A model generated the notes under the pieces. It was not told the origin of the DNA. It did not search any database and worked only from the letters and a program-made list of their open reading frames with translations. From Gracilariopsis chorda (lineage: Eukaryota > Rhodophyta > Florideophyceae > Gracilariales > Gracilariaceae), in contig NBIV01000236.1 in assembly GCA_003194525.1 (NCBI GenBank), forward strand, positions 1-64,000: a stretch of DNA of 64,000 nucleotides. Reading direction: 5' to 3'. Below, in pieces: positions 1-12,566 of this stretch (its first letter is position 1; each line of letters begins with the position of its first letter). A program made the position numbers and the translations under genes.

Positions 1-330
1 TACCCCTCATACTCCTCTGCTCCACTGTATGGGTACCGCGCGCCTGCTAACACCTGGTCACAATATGCATTACGTAATTAACTTTCCTAAGATCTTAGCC
101 ACGTCTTCAGTCCGTTCATTTAGATGTTAAAGCACCCCTCATACACCTGCGCAATTGCACTATAATAAGCAAACACGTTACCGTGTTAACCTGTTGCAGA
201 TCCCCAACGATCTGCCCAGTATATCTTGATCGTTCACACCCCCTCCTCTTACTCATCCGTATACCTCAGTGAGAGCATTGTGAAACCCACTTCGACTATA
301 CCCTATAAACTCCTCCCCACCCTCATCGTA
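1..330 (+). other. 5' flank of RecQ-type gene, copy A
   Basis: This non-coding leader is duplicated at 31229-31585. It is conserved between copies apart from point changes. No promoter element can be defined with confidence. An ACTATAATAAGC stretch near 160-172 is the most TATA-like word. Confidence 0.4.
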
Positions 331-3300
331 ATGGCAAACGCAACGCTTAATATGGCTATCCTCTCGTCTCCTGCAACTCCGCAGAGTCTGCCTGTCAACT
401 TTAACACCGTAACACTAGGCGTACATGACGTTCTGCACGTTATGGTTTGCGTGGACTGCCAACTGGCGTTTCCGTTCAAAGCGCTCGATGCAATTCCATC
501 TCAGACATGAACCGCATTACATGGAACTCCTTGAAGCCCAAAAGGCAACAAATGAGCTGCATATGGTGTGTGAAAACACGCGTTTATTGGGACCCCACCC
601 CCTTTTTAACCGTTACGATGTTCAAAACCGAAATGCTCTACAGGACGTACTACCCCCTCTGTTTGGCCTTCGAACCGAACTAGGTCTCCGATGCCCTGAA
701 TGTGGATTTGCCTGGGTGGATACAGCCACCCTCCAAAAACATATATCAGAATCCCACAATACGGATATAAGCTTTGCGCGTAATGCTGTCCAGAAAAACT
801 CGACCGGGGAAGATTGCGCGTTCAGAGCGTTTTCCGTGGAACTCATAAACGGTCTTTTGCGGTTACAAATGACAACCCAGTGGGCTCTGTCTTACATCGA
901 CGGATTCTTATGCTGAAAAGCAAACGGAAGCCTACCTCCCACTCAACACCTTCGCAGACGGACCACACAAGTATCACCCGTGATACCCTCCCACAAATCG
1001 CAAAATGACACGCAGCCAGTGTTTGTTGAGAACCGCAAATCTCTTCCGGATCGTCGTCTTGTGAAGTCGAGGACCCTCTCCGGTACCAAGCTTGATACAG
1101 TTAACTTAGTATCGAAAACACAAAAAACCACCGTATACGGGTGCGTATACGGAGCATGTAGAGACGTTTCTTAGGATTTGCGCCCAAGCCGTTGGAAGAC
1201 TCTAATTGGAAGCAATATCGCCGATGAGAAATGTCGTAATTACTTCATCCAGAGCACGAAGTTGGACGTGGCCCTTGAAAGCCTTCGCATATCAATGAAG
1301 ACGCAGTATTTCTTTCGGGCGCGAAGTTGGTTTGAAGCCCGCGGCAATAACCCAGATTTCTCAAAGCTTTCCGCAAACATCGTTCAGTACATGCAACGAA
1401 CACCGTCCATAATGTCCACCTTACCCCCTTTTTTTCTGCATAGTTTGAACCAACGAACAAACTTTGCTTTCAAAACCGTGCGCCTCGATACGTTACAGAG
1501 GTACGCTCTAGACGTTGCAAGGTTGCTGTTCTTTGTCGCAAACGCTAATACCGCTCCCATGACTTTGTGCCAAAATCGTCGCCAAAATGACTGTGGAATT
1601 CATCATAATTCCCAATATGATGAAGAATCTGCATGCGTCCCTAAAAGCATGTTTGCTACAGACTCTTCAACCGTACACGCCAACGAGCAGGTTGTTAGTC
1701 CGTAATTTTGTTGCTTGTGCCTCGGTTCTCAAATTTTACGGATTGCGAAACTGGACAAGCCTATTTACAAATACGCCGCCGCTGAAGACATCACTCACTT
1801 GCTTGCGGCTTTGCAATACGCTGTCGCAGCATCTGCCATCCATGAACTACACACACTCGGACAGTCTGGTGTACAAAGTACGGAAACGAACGTTTCTGAG
1901 ATGGCGAGCCTGACAAGTTCTCTATATATGCAGGCAAATACCGCATTTTCTTTCATAAGAAACACTCTGAATGTTGCTATGAGCATTGCGACAAAAGAAA
2001 GCCTAAATGTGTCATTTTTTACCATGTACAATCCACACCAACTGCGGAATTGTTAAGGATGTGCATCTAAGCTTGTCGCAGGTGGGTAATCTCGTGCAGG
2101 AGTTAAAACGGAAATGGAATCTATTATTTCGAACGACCTGCTCGATGGTTTCCCTTCCCCCCATTGTTCAGCACACACTTGACATCGTTAAAAGATTCAC
2201 CTTCAAACAGAGCCCCGGATTTTCTTTCCTTACACACCCGCAAAACACAAGCTTCATCCAACAAAACATGGAATATGTACTACAATGTCTTAGGAAGGGC
2301 TCTGCCTCCGGCTCCCACGTTCCATGCTTCCTCCTAGGTGACCCAACTGAAACGGCTTTGGATACGATTCGGCTTGGCCAGCACTTCCTGCTTAGAAATG
2401 GTATATTACGTTGGTTGACGTACGCCCAAAAGATTCAAGAACGACTGCTGGTGGCGCTGCATCTGGCTTCTGGCTCTCCAGCGAGAGGAACAGAAATTGA
2501 ATCCTACCGCTTGCATAACGACGACACCCATCTCCGTTCTCTTATTCTCCTGGACTCTAAACCGGTTCTAATCACTCGATACATGAAAACACAGAACACA
2601 ACTGGCGGCGCGCGCCCAGTACCCAGATTCCCGGACCCTAAAACGGTGCAGGTGCGTTTAACCTACTTCACACTCATCCGCCCCGTTGAAACTCTGTTTG
2701 TATCCTTGTTGTTCGGCGAAGAGAAGAAGGACATCCATTGGAAGATGCTTTTTGCCGTTCAGGGAGCAGCGCTTACTGCAAAAGCAATTCGACCTATAGT
2801 CGCAGCTCGTTTCGCAGCTGCTGGATACAATACCACATTTGCTGAACTACCGCAACTTCTCCGCGGGTATCACCTGCGCACTTTCTTCTACACTTGCTAA
2901 GGGCATTGAAAACTCCTTTTCAAAGTCTATCATGGAAGAGTTCTTTCAAACAGCCCACAATCAAGTTGGACACTCCGCTCACACAGCTGAAATGCTCTAT
3001 GCTCGCACCCCTACAGATATAACCGGCTTACGAAGAAGTGACCTTTCGAAATATAGGGAATGGTCTACGCAATGGCACACCCTTCTCGGAATCGCAAATG
3101 TTTTGCCAGCCCAGACCGCAAAGAAGCGACCAAGCCCGAATCCCTTAGATGAGGTTATCGTCTCAGAAGGTGGTTCCGAAACGCGAGCAGATCCCGCTGC
3201 GAAGCCCCTTTCCATCCAGGACGGCAACCACTCTACTCCAACCAAATCCACTAAGAAGACCTTCCCGTAGATGTCGCCCGGGTCGGGGTCTGTAGAGCGA

Positions 3301-5640
3301 CGAGAGCTGCCGAGAGGAGGTGCCGTGTTGTATACTCCAGCTCCGACAGTATACGAACATTTAATACCAAGGTTTCTGGAAGCCCTTAGGGAAGGGTTAC
3401 GCAACGATACGGCTCTATTCAAATCGCATGCACAGTTTGTTATAACCGCTGCGGTATGGGAGAAGAGAGACACAATGCTAGTTTTGATGCCCACGTCTTC
3501 TGGAAAAACGTTGTCAGTCTTACTACCGATGTACATGGAAAAAGGCGTTATGACATCTATCATCGTTGTTCCTCTAAAAGCTTTGGCAGCAGAATACGTG
3601 CAGAGGGTTACAAGATTCGATCTAGAGTGCTCAACGACCCCACATCATGACGAACGAGAATAATTTGCAGATGTATACATACTATCGGTGGAAGTGGTGG
3701 CTTCGGAAGCCTTTCATTCTTTAGTTCAACACTTAACACACCACCGGCGCCTTGCACGCATTGTACTTGACGAGGTGCACTGCTACCTGATGTGGCAACA
3801 CTTCCGCCCGGCTCTGGCGCATATGCATGTGGGTCTAAACTATGTACCCGTTCAAGTTCCTCGAGTGATGCTGAGTGCAACCCTTCCTCCTGCGGATAGA
3901 TCATTACTACTACCCCAAATCCAAATATCAGCTGCCTCCCTTTATCACACCTGCACCGCCCGAGACAATATATCTTTTATCGTAACAGACCTCTCAACCA
4001 CCGCAATCCCCATTAGTTTGAAGCGTTACCGGACAGATACCGGCCTCTATCGATCTACATTTTCTCAATTTATCGACCAGGCACTATACATCTTCGCAAA
4101 CGATGTTTCCAACTTCTTACTCACAACGGACAACCGGGTGGTTCGAATTATGCTCTTTTCCCTGTCGAGATCAGACGCAGAATATTGCCACACTTACCTT
4201 ACCCAACAGGACACAATGCCGTGGTCAGATACAAACCCCGATATATCCCTCACCCTCTTACTATACCATGCGGGACTCGCAGACAACGACAAGACCAACA
4301 CACACCACAATTGGATGTTCCCTCAACCCCCACAAACCGCAAATTGTTACCCCAGGCAAGTCCTAATAATGATTTGCACAGCGGCGTTTGGAACCGGACT
4401 TGACGCACCTGATGTGCGTATCGTGTACAACTTGGGAGGTGTAGCAAGCTTATTGGACCTCGCACAGCAAGCCGGCAGAGCGGGTCGAGACAACAAACCT
4501 GCCAAGTGTGTCACAATATACTGCAACTCTTATTTCCAGAAGATAAGGGACTTGTTATGTACGACCAATAATCAAAACAAGCACGATATCAGCAGAATCT
4601 ACTTAGACGCAATGGCTCAGAACCGATGGAATAGCGCCAAGGCGTGGATGGAATCGGACACAGTTTGTCGCGAAACGCATTGTACGGGTACGTTGATGGC
4701 ACTCAACCCGGTATTTGCTTATTCAACGACCAGGTTCTCAACTGTGATGTGTGTAACAAACGCAATGGTTCCAGATCCTCCACCCCACACACCGACCCTA
4801 CAAAGCCAGTTGAACAAGGCAGTATAAAAAAACCCAGTTACTTCGACGCCATTTCTGAAAACCCACGTCAGAGCCATTGTAACACCCCCACCGAGACATC
4901 ATGCTGAAGACGATGAAGAACTTGACTTTGAACTGCAACCGTTACTGATGCTGCCTGACTTATCCAGAGATGTGCATGAAGCAAGGATGGACACCGGTGA
5001 GCCCCAACCGAATCCAACTCAGAAAATACTTGAAGAGGCCGTTGAAAACTGTACGCCACCACAGTCATCGGCAAATGCCTTTCACGAGCTCGAAAGTATG
5101 CCCCCACAGGTTCTCGTACACCACATCCAAGAGCTGGCACGGCGTTTCACCTCCGTCTTCATACCATGCTTGATGACCGAACATCGTGTGGTTTCCAAAG
5201 AACAACATTCCTGTGCATATGGAAAAGGAAGATGCTTCCATTGCTTCTCGTCTCTTCATCAAACTTCGCTCTGCGACGTGAAAAAAGGAGCACCTAGTAC
5301 ATGTTACCAATGTCACATGGGGTACTACAAAGGGTTTAAAACGCATGCTTCTCCAGCAACGTTTGGTACCAGGCACTGTGAATTCATCGCACTTCGACAA
5401 GCCGCATGGGTGTTGTGGCGCAAATCTTCGGATATGCAGGATAGCATCGCCGCTGCACTGTTTGACGCAAGCAGCCAAACGTGTTACAACAACTTGAAGA
5501 CGGAGATCATGAACACGGCAAACAAAGATAAGCACAGGGACTACCTATTCCATGCGTGGTTAACAGCCTGGGAATCTCGTTCGGTGCCCAACCTCGCCCG
5601 CCTCATCACTTGGTGCCGAGCAACGCATTCTATCATGTAA
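331..5640 (+). pseudogene. C2H2 / tyrosine-recombinase-like / RecQ helicase protein, copy A (family II), decayed
   Basis: Pieces of one large protein lie in order but in changing frames. They are an amino-terminal C2H2 finger (CVDC...HLRHEPH) and a second finger (CPEC-x12-H-x4-H). A recombinase-like block follows, with ASGSPARGTEIE, then GHSAHTAEMLYAR. The RecQ part has a Walker A (TSSGKTLSV), DEVH, GTGLDAPDVR and QQAGRAGRD. At the end is a Cys/His knuckle region (CFHCF...CYQCHMGYYKG). Against copy C there is a 1-bp insertion near 470, a 1-bp deletion near 799 and further shifts near 1000, 2040 and 2840. There are also stops at 3268 (TAG for Tyr) and 3661 (TAA for Glu). The start is the ATG at 331, giving MANATLNMAIL; copy C has TTG there. 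By family knowledge this is an SF2 3'-5' helicase; the recombinase assignment is inferred from the R...R...GH...Y pattern. Confidence 0.85.
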
Positions 5641-6344
5641 TATATAGGCGTTATAAATTCAGCCGTTATGGCCCTATGGGCATCCAACCATATGCGTTTA
5701 ACGCAAGCGAGGCCAGAACGCCGAAACCGCCCTACAAGGGCAATGCGCATCGTTCCACGAGAGCAGCGGCTTAACGTCGTCGCAAGGCTAATGTTTCGCT
5801 TGGTGCAACCTGCGTGGTCCTTGCGAGTGTGATTGCAAAACACGAACGGGTCCTTGTCAAGAAAACAAACTCCTGTCGCTGGACACAGGTCGCGCTTTGC
5901 CCTGCTGCCGCTGTGCTCGCACGACAGGAACCGGTTCCTGTCGTTCAAACACACTCGTGTCTCTCGACACATCACGTTTTCTGCAGAGCCAAATTATTGC
6001 TCTCAAAGTGGATCAAGATGTTGTAACGAAAACCCCATATATCTGAATCTCTACAAATTTCTTGTCACCACAGGGCGCCTGTGCCAAACACCCACACGTG
6101 TAACTTTGTCACTTCACTCGTAGAAGGTCACAACCGCTTCTGCACAATCGTAACGCTTGGTTATTGATGCACTACACTACGCACATACTTTCAGTCAGAC
6201 GGCATATAACCTCCTAAGCTTCGTGTTATAGCGAGAGACCCTATCTGTTCTTCCGGCTGTCCGAACCCCTCCCTCAACGCTCTGCGATCCGCTGTCCCAC
6301 CTTATACACCCCCTTTTCTCATAAGCATCCATCTCTAAACCAAT
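5641..6344 (+). other. Intergenic spacer between RecQ A and FANCJ A, with one palindrome
   Basis: There is no gene here. At about 5872-5970 lies one family II palindrome: outer arms TGTCGCTGGACAC and GTGTCTCTCGACAC around an inner hairpin CGACAGGAACCGGTTCCTGTCG-type centre (5921-5943). The last 150 bases before the helicase start are C- and T-rich, as expected of a 5' flank. Confidence 0.6.
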
Positions 6345-8819
6345 ATGCCATTGTTTCCAATTGCAGGCGTTCCCGTTTCATTCCCCCATCAACCTTACGG
6401 CACTCAGTTCGCACTGATGCACTCGGTCATAAGCTCGGGTAAAAAACGCCAACACGCAATCATCGAATCTCCGACAGGTACAGGAAAAACGCTCGCCCTA
6501 TTATGTTCGACACTCGCTCTCCGCCAATACATTGTCGATTATGAAAACCCCTTTGATGCAAGCTCGACTACTATCCACAACGCGTGTCCATCATCTGCAT
6601 GTAGTGCTCTTTACTCAGAGGGTAATATTATGATAATATTCATCTCCAAGACGACGACTTCGAGCAACCTAAGCACTTTGCGGATACCACATGGCAAAGG
6701 CTTGTGCATTTCCGTCCAACTTCCCACAATGCAGTCACTACAAGTAGGAATTTGTTTTCAGACCTCGTTCCAGCCCCCACCCCCACATCTTCGTCTCATC
6801 AAGAGCCACATTGCGTTGAAGAATTGTCCGTCAATGCCCCTAATACTTGGGAGCCTCGGGTGTTCTACGTGACAAGAACCCACGCCCAGATATCACAAGT
6901 GGCCTTGGAACTACAAAAAACCGATTACGCACCTCGGGTAGCGATTTTAGGGTAGCGAAATGAGTACTGTATCAATCCTATTGTTCAGAACTCACCAATT
7001 GACAAAAAGGGCGACTTATGCAAGGCCCTCATTTACGGCGCCCGTGGTTGTCATTTTACGTCCGGAACAGATATGCTTTGCACCTACAAGACCAAAAACC
7101 CCGAGGGATATCGAGGATTTAGTTCAACTCGCACGGAGCTTCCAAGACTGCCCGTATTATGCGAGCCATAATCTTTTCCATAATGCTCAGTTAGTGTTCT
7201 GCCCATACAACTATGTTTTGGACAAAGTGTGCAGAAATGCACGTGGGCTCGACGTTTCTAACCACATCGTCATCTTCGACGAAGCTCATAATATAGAGGA
7301 TCTTGCTCGCGAGTTTTCCAGCTTCGTGGTTGATATCCAAACTTTGTTTAACGCTGCTCAGCTAGCAACGGACATTCTTAGTTGCCAAAACACTAACGAA
7401 CCGTTCCACACCAGTTTGCACATCATTTCTCAAATACTATTTAGAATGGTACATCTCAGTGAACTAGTACTGGCAGAGGCTCCGGCTTTCAACACCAACC
7501 ACTTCGATGAACCAATCGTCCAAGGCTCTCGATTACTAAAATATTTGTCTGATGCAGACATAACCGCCGCCCAACTCCCCTCGTGGCAATCTGCAGATAC
7601 ATACTTTGGAAGGTTCAACCACAGTCTTTTACCACAGCTGTTTCGCGATTTTCTTAAAACACAGAAACATCAGCGAGTCAATTCTATTCCAACCCTAAAC
7701 ATCGCGCAACGCCCTGGCATCACCGCTGAACAACACGTTAAGAATTCTAATATGAAACGTAATGTCCGCGCTTTGAACGAAATTCTCCAGAACGGCTTCC
7801 AATGGACGGCTCGCGTTCTCAACTCCCTCGAATACTTCTTCCGTGAGCCCGACGCATTTACCATGGCTGTCACCCGCACTTATGAAGAACACACAGGAAC
7901 GAAGGTACAACTCAGTTTTCTGTGCATGACCGCTTCTGTGTGTTTTAGAGATGTTGCGGAAGTCACTCGAACGGTTATTCTAACCTCCGGTACCCTCAAA
8001 CCCATAGACGCTTTGTGCTACGAAATAGGAACCCATTTACACATACAGAGCACCCTCCCTCATGTGGCGGATGTGCAGAACCAATTATTTCTTGCTTTCG
8101 CAACCCGAGGTCCTTCCAATTACCCCTTCACAGCCACATCTCGTGGTGCGACAAACCCCAACTTTCAACAAGAACTGGGAAACGCTCTCCTACATTATTT
8201 TCACGTTATTCCACACGGAATACTCATCTTTCTGCCAAGCTACACATTGTTACGAACTTTACAGAACAGCTGGCAGAATTCCGGGATTTGGGCTTCAATG
8301 ATTGCTGCAAAGCAATCTGTTCTAACAGAACCTAAAGACCGAGGACCCCACTTTGACTCTGTCCTCGCATCTTACTCCCACGCAGCAAAACATAACGGTG
8401 GAGCTGTGTTATTTGCGGTGTACAGGGGTAAACTTTCTGAGGGAGTTGACTTCAAAAATGAGGCTTCTCGAGCTGTCATACTCACCGGCATCCCACTCCC
8501 ATACCTCATGCACCTCTCCGTTCGCTGCAAGCGAATGTGGCTTGATCTCCGAGCAACAGATGTGCAGCACAGACTATCCGTTCTCACTGGCGATGAATGG
8601 TACTACAACCAAGCCTTCAGTGCTTTAAACCAAGCGTTGGGGAGAGTGATTAGACACAAACATGACTATGGCGCCGTCATTTGCATCGATTCCCGTTTCA
8701 AGGACGCCCAGTTACACCAAAGGCTACCTTCCTGGACGCTTGGTGGTTTGAAATCAACCGACGAGCCGCACCTTGCTCTAGTGAGTCAATTGAAAACTTT
8801 CTTTAGTACTACGTCGTAA
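6345..8819 (+). pseudogene. FANCJ/BRIP1-type iron-sulphur DNA helicase, copy A
   Basis: This is an SF2 XPD/FANCJ-family helicase. Members unwind 5'-3' and act on G-quadruplexes and stalled forks. The motifs, in order, are SPTGTGKTLALL (Walker A), VFYVTRTHAQ (Ia), a four-cysteine iron-sulphur region at about 6969-7085 read in frame 2, CPYYASHNLF and FCPYNYVLD. Then come IFDEAHNIEDLARE (DEAH box), ILTSGTLKPIDAL, GKLSEGVDFKNEASRAVIL and QALGRVIRHKHDYGAVI. The last blocks match the BRIP1 pattern closely. The start is the ATG at 6345. The gene is broken by a frameshift between about 6640 and 6700, a TAG at 6953 (normally Ser after AILG), and a shift near 7100-7130. From 7140 to the TAA at 8817 the frame is open. 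It follows the RecQ gene in the same direction, so the two probably belong to one element. Confidence 0.88.
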
Positions 8820-9339
8820 TGGACACTAAAAACCCGTTTTTATATATGTTGTAATCGCCACTCGTCTAATACACCTAGAGCTAATTCCCACAGGGAGTTC
8901 CAAACACATGGCCACTTAATCCCTTTAAAACCCCTCTCACACTAACCTATTCGCTCGATACCTACATTACTTATAGTGGGACTGCAACCCAGTCCCCTCC
9001 TTCAGTTTCTTCCCTGTTTGGGTACAAAAGGATGGAAGGAAACCCTAAACCGCCTAAACACGCCACACGTAACACGTTTAGCGACCCTAGAAAACCCCAA
9101 GTAGTACGTACACACTAAGGATATACGCAAGTTCCTACGCTATGGTTCACGTGCAGTACAAGAACCTGGTATCGAAACACAAGAACGTCCTAAAATCGCG
9201 TAGTACTAAGCAAGTAAACAAACTGCACTTGCTTAAACCTCTAGTACTTCACCGAAAAACCACCATGTGCCACATGCTTGCTAGTAGTGCTCGACAACCA
9301 TGCATCGTTAGTACCCTACATGTAACAGAGGCTTGGGCA
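8820..9339. other. Non-coding stretch after the helicase gene
   Basis: There is no gene. The sequence holds scattered telomere-like words (AAAACCCCTCT, CCCTAAAC, AAAACCCC) and a short TTCCC/GGGAA-rich stretch near 8990-9040. From about 9129 it is shared with copy C at 37202. Confidence 0.5.
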
Positions 9340-9533
9340 GTGTCGAGCGACACCACTGCCGTTGCGCGACAGGAACGTGTTCCTGTTGTGCGACGCATGT
9401 GTAAAGTTCCTCTGCACTGTATGCTTATGAACCTCACCAATCCATTGCCACGTGTCACCACATTCTCTGCTTTGTCGCGCGACACACCTCCGCGTGCACG
9501 ACAGGAACGTGTTCCTGTCGTGCACAAACAAAC
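9340..9533. repeat. Two family II palindromes
   Basis: GTGTCGAGCGACAC lies at 9340-9353. It is followed by the inner hairpin CGACAGGAACGTGTTCCTG (from 9368). A second unit has TGTCGCGCGACACA near 9474 and TGCACGACAGGAACGTGTTC from 9497. The two units are in inverted order relative to each other, so the pair itself makes a larger inverted repeat. The same pair is at 37412-37606 in the duplicated copy. Confidence 0.8.
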
Positions 9534-9539
9534 AGTCGC

Positions 9540-10734
9540 GTGCAAAAACCCCTATTCCTATAACCCCCAGCCGATTGCGTACTCCCCCGTAATCAACTTA
9601 CACGACATTAGTAGTAATGTATATGCCCCATATAAACTACTGCTACAGATTTACGTAAAAGGCCTAAGTTTCGGCACCCCTACAACCAAGGATAGATGTT
9701 ACAAAAATACGTCTAACAAACCACTTCGGCAGTGTCCAGTGAGACAACCACCGTTGCACAACAAGAGTGTTTCCGTGTCGCCGGACGCGAATGTAGAGTC
9801 CGTCTACACTCTAAGCTCATAATAGTGAACCACCGTGTATCACGTGTCGGAACATTGTCTGCTGAAATACCTGACACGCCTCACTTTGCGCGACACGAAC
9901 GCTGTCCTGTCCCGAACAAACTAAACGTCGCCTGCACATCTCGCTCTTTGTATAACAAAAACCCCTTCGATGCTGCCCCTTGAGCAATTTTTTGGCCTTT
10001 TGTAGTAAACTGCCAGCACACTAATATAAGAAAAAACCCCTATTGTCAAAAACCCCAAAGTTTCAGCAGGTCTACGGGTTAGGATTTAGAACCTCTCCGT
10101 TTACACAGACCCTAAAAACCCCTATATATAAAACATGTATTTGTCAATACTCTAAAGCCCCTAAAAGTCCAAAGCATTACAGACTCTCACACCTACTTTT
10201 CAATCACCATCAGTCGTATTACGAACCCCTAACTCCTTTGGAGGTGTAGAAACCCCTATCCAAGTTTAAAACCGCTAAAACTGCAAACCCTAAACCATTT
10301 CTGGTACATAGTATAGCTATACGAAACACCCCCAAAGCTAGAACAAGTTCTCCCCTAAATCACTAAGATGTCTTCATTTGTACAATCCCCTAAAAAGGGT
10401 AAAACCTCTTAGCCTAGATGAAAACCCCTAATAGAAACCCCTTAAAAACCCTATTCTAATCTGTACAGCTATAGGTCAAAACACCCAAAAGCCTAAGCAA
10501 GTTCCCCTAAAGCCCCTAAAGAACTCTGCGTGATAAGAATCCACTAAAAATCCCAAAAAACCCCTAATACATAGGACACCATGTAACCGTAAACTTTCTA
10601 AGCCGCTGTAAAAGCCCTAAACTCTATTCGAAAAACCGCTACCTCAGAACCGCTTCCCTTCCGAAGCGTAATGAACGCTAAAAACACATACCCAACATGA
10701 ACAATCCAATCTTACCCCCCCAACAAACACAAAA
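9540..10734. repeat. Degenerate telomere-like C-rich words
   Basis: No gene is present. There are twenty or more imperfect copies of AAAACCCCTA or CCCCTAAAA-type words, for example near 10031, 10110, 10220, 10247, 10420, 10505 and 10550. All have the C-rich strand on top. They are too diverged and too irregularly spaced to be a functional telomere. Interstitial or decayed telomeric repeat is the inference. A stretch at 9950-10700 is repeated at 39100-40080. Confidence 0.55.
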
Positions 10735-11220
10735 GTGCTACGACCACTCTGCGAAGCCTCATATGTCTCAGGAGCGAAGAAAAACGCAGCTCAGATTGAG
10801 CATTTGCCCTTCACTTACACATGCATAACCACTTGCACGCGTCTGACGGAATACGCGAAAAACGTTGTCCTAGAGCACGTTCATTTTGGCACGGAGAATG
10901 CCTTTACGGACCTCAAAAACCCGCTTATGTGGTGCACCCACAAGGCACGTGCCAAATCCTTCCAAAACCATGTCCTAGGGGGGGTGGAAAATATAATTTT
11001 TTTGAACCCAGGACAACGTTTTTGCAAAACGCTGTCCTGTATAATCTGCGTCCACATTTTTCAGCCCGTCGGGAATGTATCATACAGTGCCTACAGGACA
11101 ACGTTCTCCACACAAGGGGTCAAAAATGCACATACACGCGCATACAGCGTTTCCACCACTAGGTCAACGTTCTGTGTCAGTACCATGCCCAAGCCGACAC
11201 CGCCTAAAACGCTGTCCTAG
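10735..11220. repeat. Conserved block with AACG-TGTCC inverted words (ORF present, probably not coding)
   Basis: A 161-codon frame opened by GTG is uninterrupted here and in the duplicate at 40125-40610. The two translations differ at about 15 percent of residues while the DNA differs at roughly 8 percent, which is what unconstrained sequence gives. The block contains repeated GGACAACGTT and its inverse: AACGTTGTCC near 10862, a hairpin at about 11011-11039, GGACAACGTTC near 11097, and AACGCTGTCC near 11208. I think it is a structured or repeat region and not a protein gene. An open frame surviving in both copies keeps a small doubt. Confidence 0.5.
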
Positions 11221-11249
11221 CCCATACTTACAAGTAACACTACTATAAG

Positions 11250-12190
11250 GAAAAAGTCCTGTCGTACATGCGCGCAGTGGTCGCTCGACCACTGGCGCTC
11301 CAAAAAATTACAATTTTTTAGCATGCAGTGGTCGAGCGACCACCACCGCCATGTAAGACAGGAAATAGTCCTGTCGTACATGCGCGCAGTGGTCGCTCGA
11401 CCACTGGCGTTTCAAAAAGTTACAATTTTTTAGCATGCAGTGGTCGAGCGACCACCACCGCCATGTACGACAGGAAAAAGTCCTGTCTTACATGCGCGCA
11501 GTGGTCGCTCGACCACTGGCGTTCCAAAAAGTTAGAATTTTTTAGCATGCAGTGGTCGAGCGACCACCACCGCCATGTACGACAGGAAAAAGTCCTGTCG
11601 TACATGCGCGCAGTGGTCGCTCGACCACTGGCGTTTCAAAAAGTTACAATTTTTTAGCATGCAGTGGTCGAGCGACCACCACCGCCATGTACGACAGGAA
11701 AAAGTCCTGTCTTACATGCGCGCAGTGGTCGCTCGACCACTGGCGTTCCAAAAAGTTAGAATTTTTTAGCATGCAGTGGTCGAGCGACCACCACCGCCAT
11801 GTAAGACAGGAAATAGTCCTGTCGTACATGCGCGCAGTGGTCGCTCGACCACTGGCGTTTCAAAAAGTTACAATTTTTTAGCATGCAGTGGTCGATCGAC
11901 CACCACCGCCATGTACGACAGGAAAAAGTCCTGTCTTACATGCGCGCAGTGGTCGCTCGACCACTGGCGTTCCAAAAAGTTAGAATTTTTTAGCATGCAG
12001 TGGTCGAGCGACCACCACCGCCATGTACGACAGGAAAAAGTCCTGTCGTACATGCGCGCAGTGGTCGCTCGACCACTGGCGCTTCAGGAAATTACAATTT
12101 TTTAGCCTGCAGTGGTCGAGCGACCACCAACGCCATGTACGACAGGACAGTTGCCTTTTGTACATAGCTGCATTGGTCGCTCGACCACTA
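11250..12190. repeat. 112-bp tandem array of nested palindromes (family I)
   Basis: GTGGTCGCTCGACCAC occurs at 11277 and then every 112 bp through 12173, nine times. Its reverse complement GTGGTCGAGCGACCAC occurs from 11327 every 112 bp, eight times (one copy mutated at its centre). Between successive cores sit an A/T-rich loop (AAAAAGTTACAATTTTTTAG) and the hairpin GTACGACAGGA...TCCTGTCGTAC. Small differences (GTAAGACAGG versus GTACGACAGG) alternate and give a 224-bp dimeric higher-order unit. The array ends about 380 bp before the methyltransferase-SET gene. A weaker version lies at 21780-21950 after the partner RecQ gene, so the arrays bracket the family I genes. Confidence 0.93.
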
Positions 12191-12566
12191 GCGGCCGAAA
12201 AACCGCCTTATTACCCAGCTGCCGTCGGCGCGCAGGATGTATTCTTGACGTTCAAACCCCTAAGCCTCCGTCTTCACCTCCCTTTCCCCTAAGCGATTGT
12301 GTCACGTTCCGTATCCCTACGCTTCCCAATCTTTCCCTCCGTTCCTCCTCTTTTTAATATTGGTGTACTTCAGAACCGTTGCGAGACGATTCTGTATTAC
12401 GCACCAACGACCGCTCCGTTTACGGATATTTGAGCTGCTTCCTTTCACGCTTGCCAACCCCGTTGGTAATCGGACCACCGCTTGCTCACGAATTTCTCAC
12501 GTATATAAACGTGAAGATCGTCGTACCAGGTGCTCATTCAACCGGCTGCGAAACGCAATTTTTATA
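12191..12566 (+). promoter_or_regulatory. 5' flank of methyltransferase-SET gene
   Basis: This is the non-coding leader between the palindrome array and the ATG at 12567. It contains pyrimidine-rich stretches at about 12260-12360 and a TATATAAACG word near 12502-12511, about 60 bases before the start codon. That word is a plausible TATA-like element. The inference rests on position and sequence only. Confidence 0.35.

Larger units (their letters stand above)
1..11249. repeat. Segmental duplication, left copy
   Basis: The whole stretch is repeated in the same orientation at 31229-40639. It opens with the same words (TACCCCTCATACTCCTCTG) and ends at the same word (TACTATAAG). I estimate by eye roughly 8-10 percent nucleotide divergence. 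The left copy keeps the RecQ carboxy end and the full FANCJ gene, which the right copy has lost. In the right copy the sequence joined to the left end is a methyltransferase-SET gene, so another copy of that gene probably lies just left of base 1 here. Confidence 0.9.

Noticed and set aside
9142..9822. 226-residue ORF, partly shared at 37214-37861
   Set aside because: It runs through the palindromes and telomere-like sequence. The duplicate ends in an LTR. No domain and no conservation beyond the DNA.
11328..12292. Series of 61-109-residue ORFs repeated every 224 bp on both strands
   Set aside because: They are translations of the palindromic tandem array, appear on both strands, and have no motifs.
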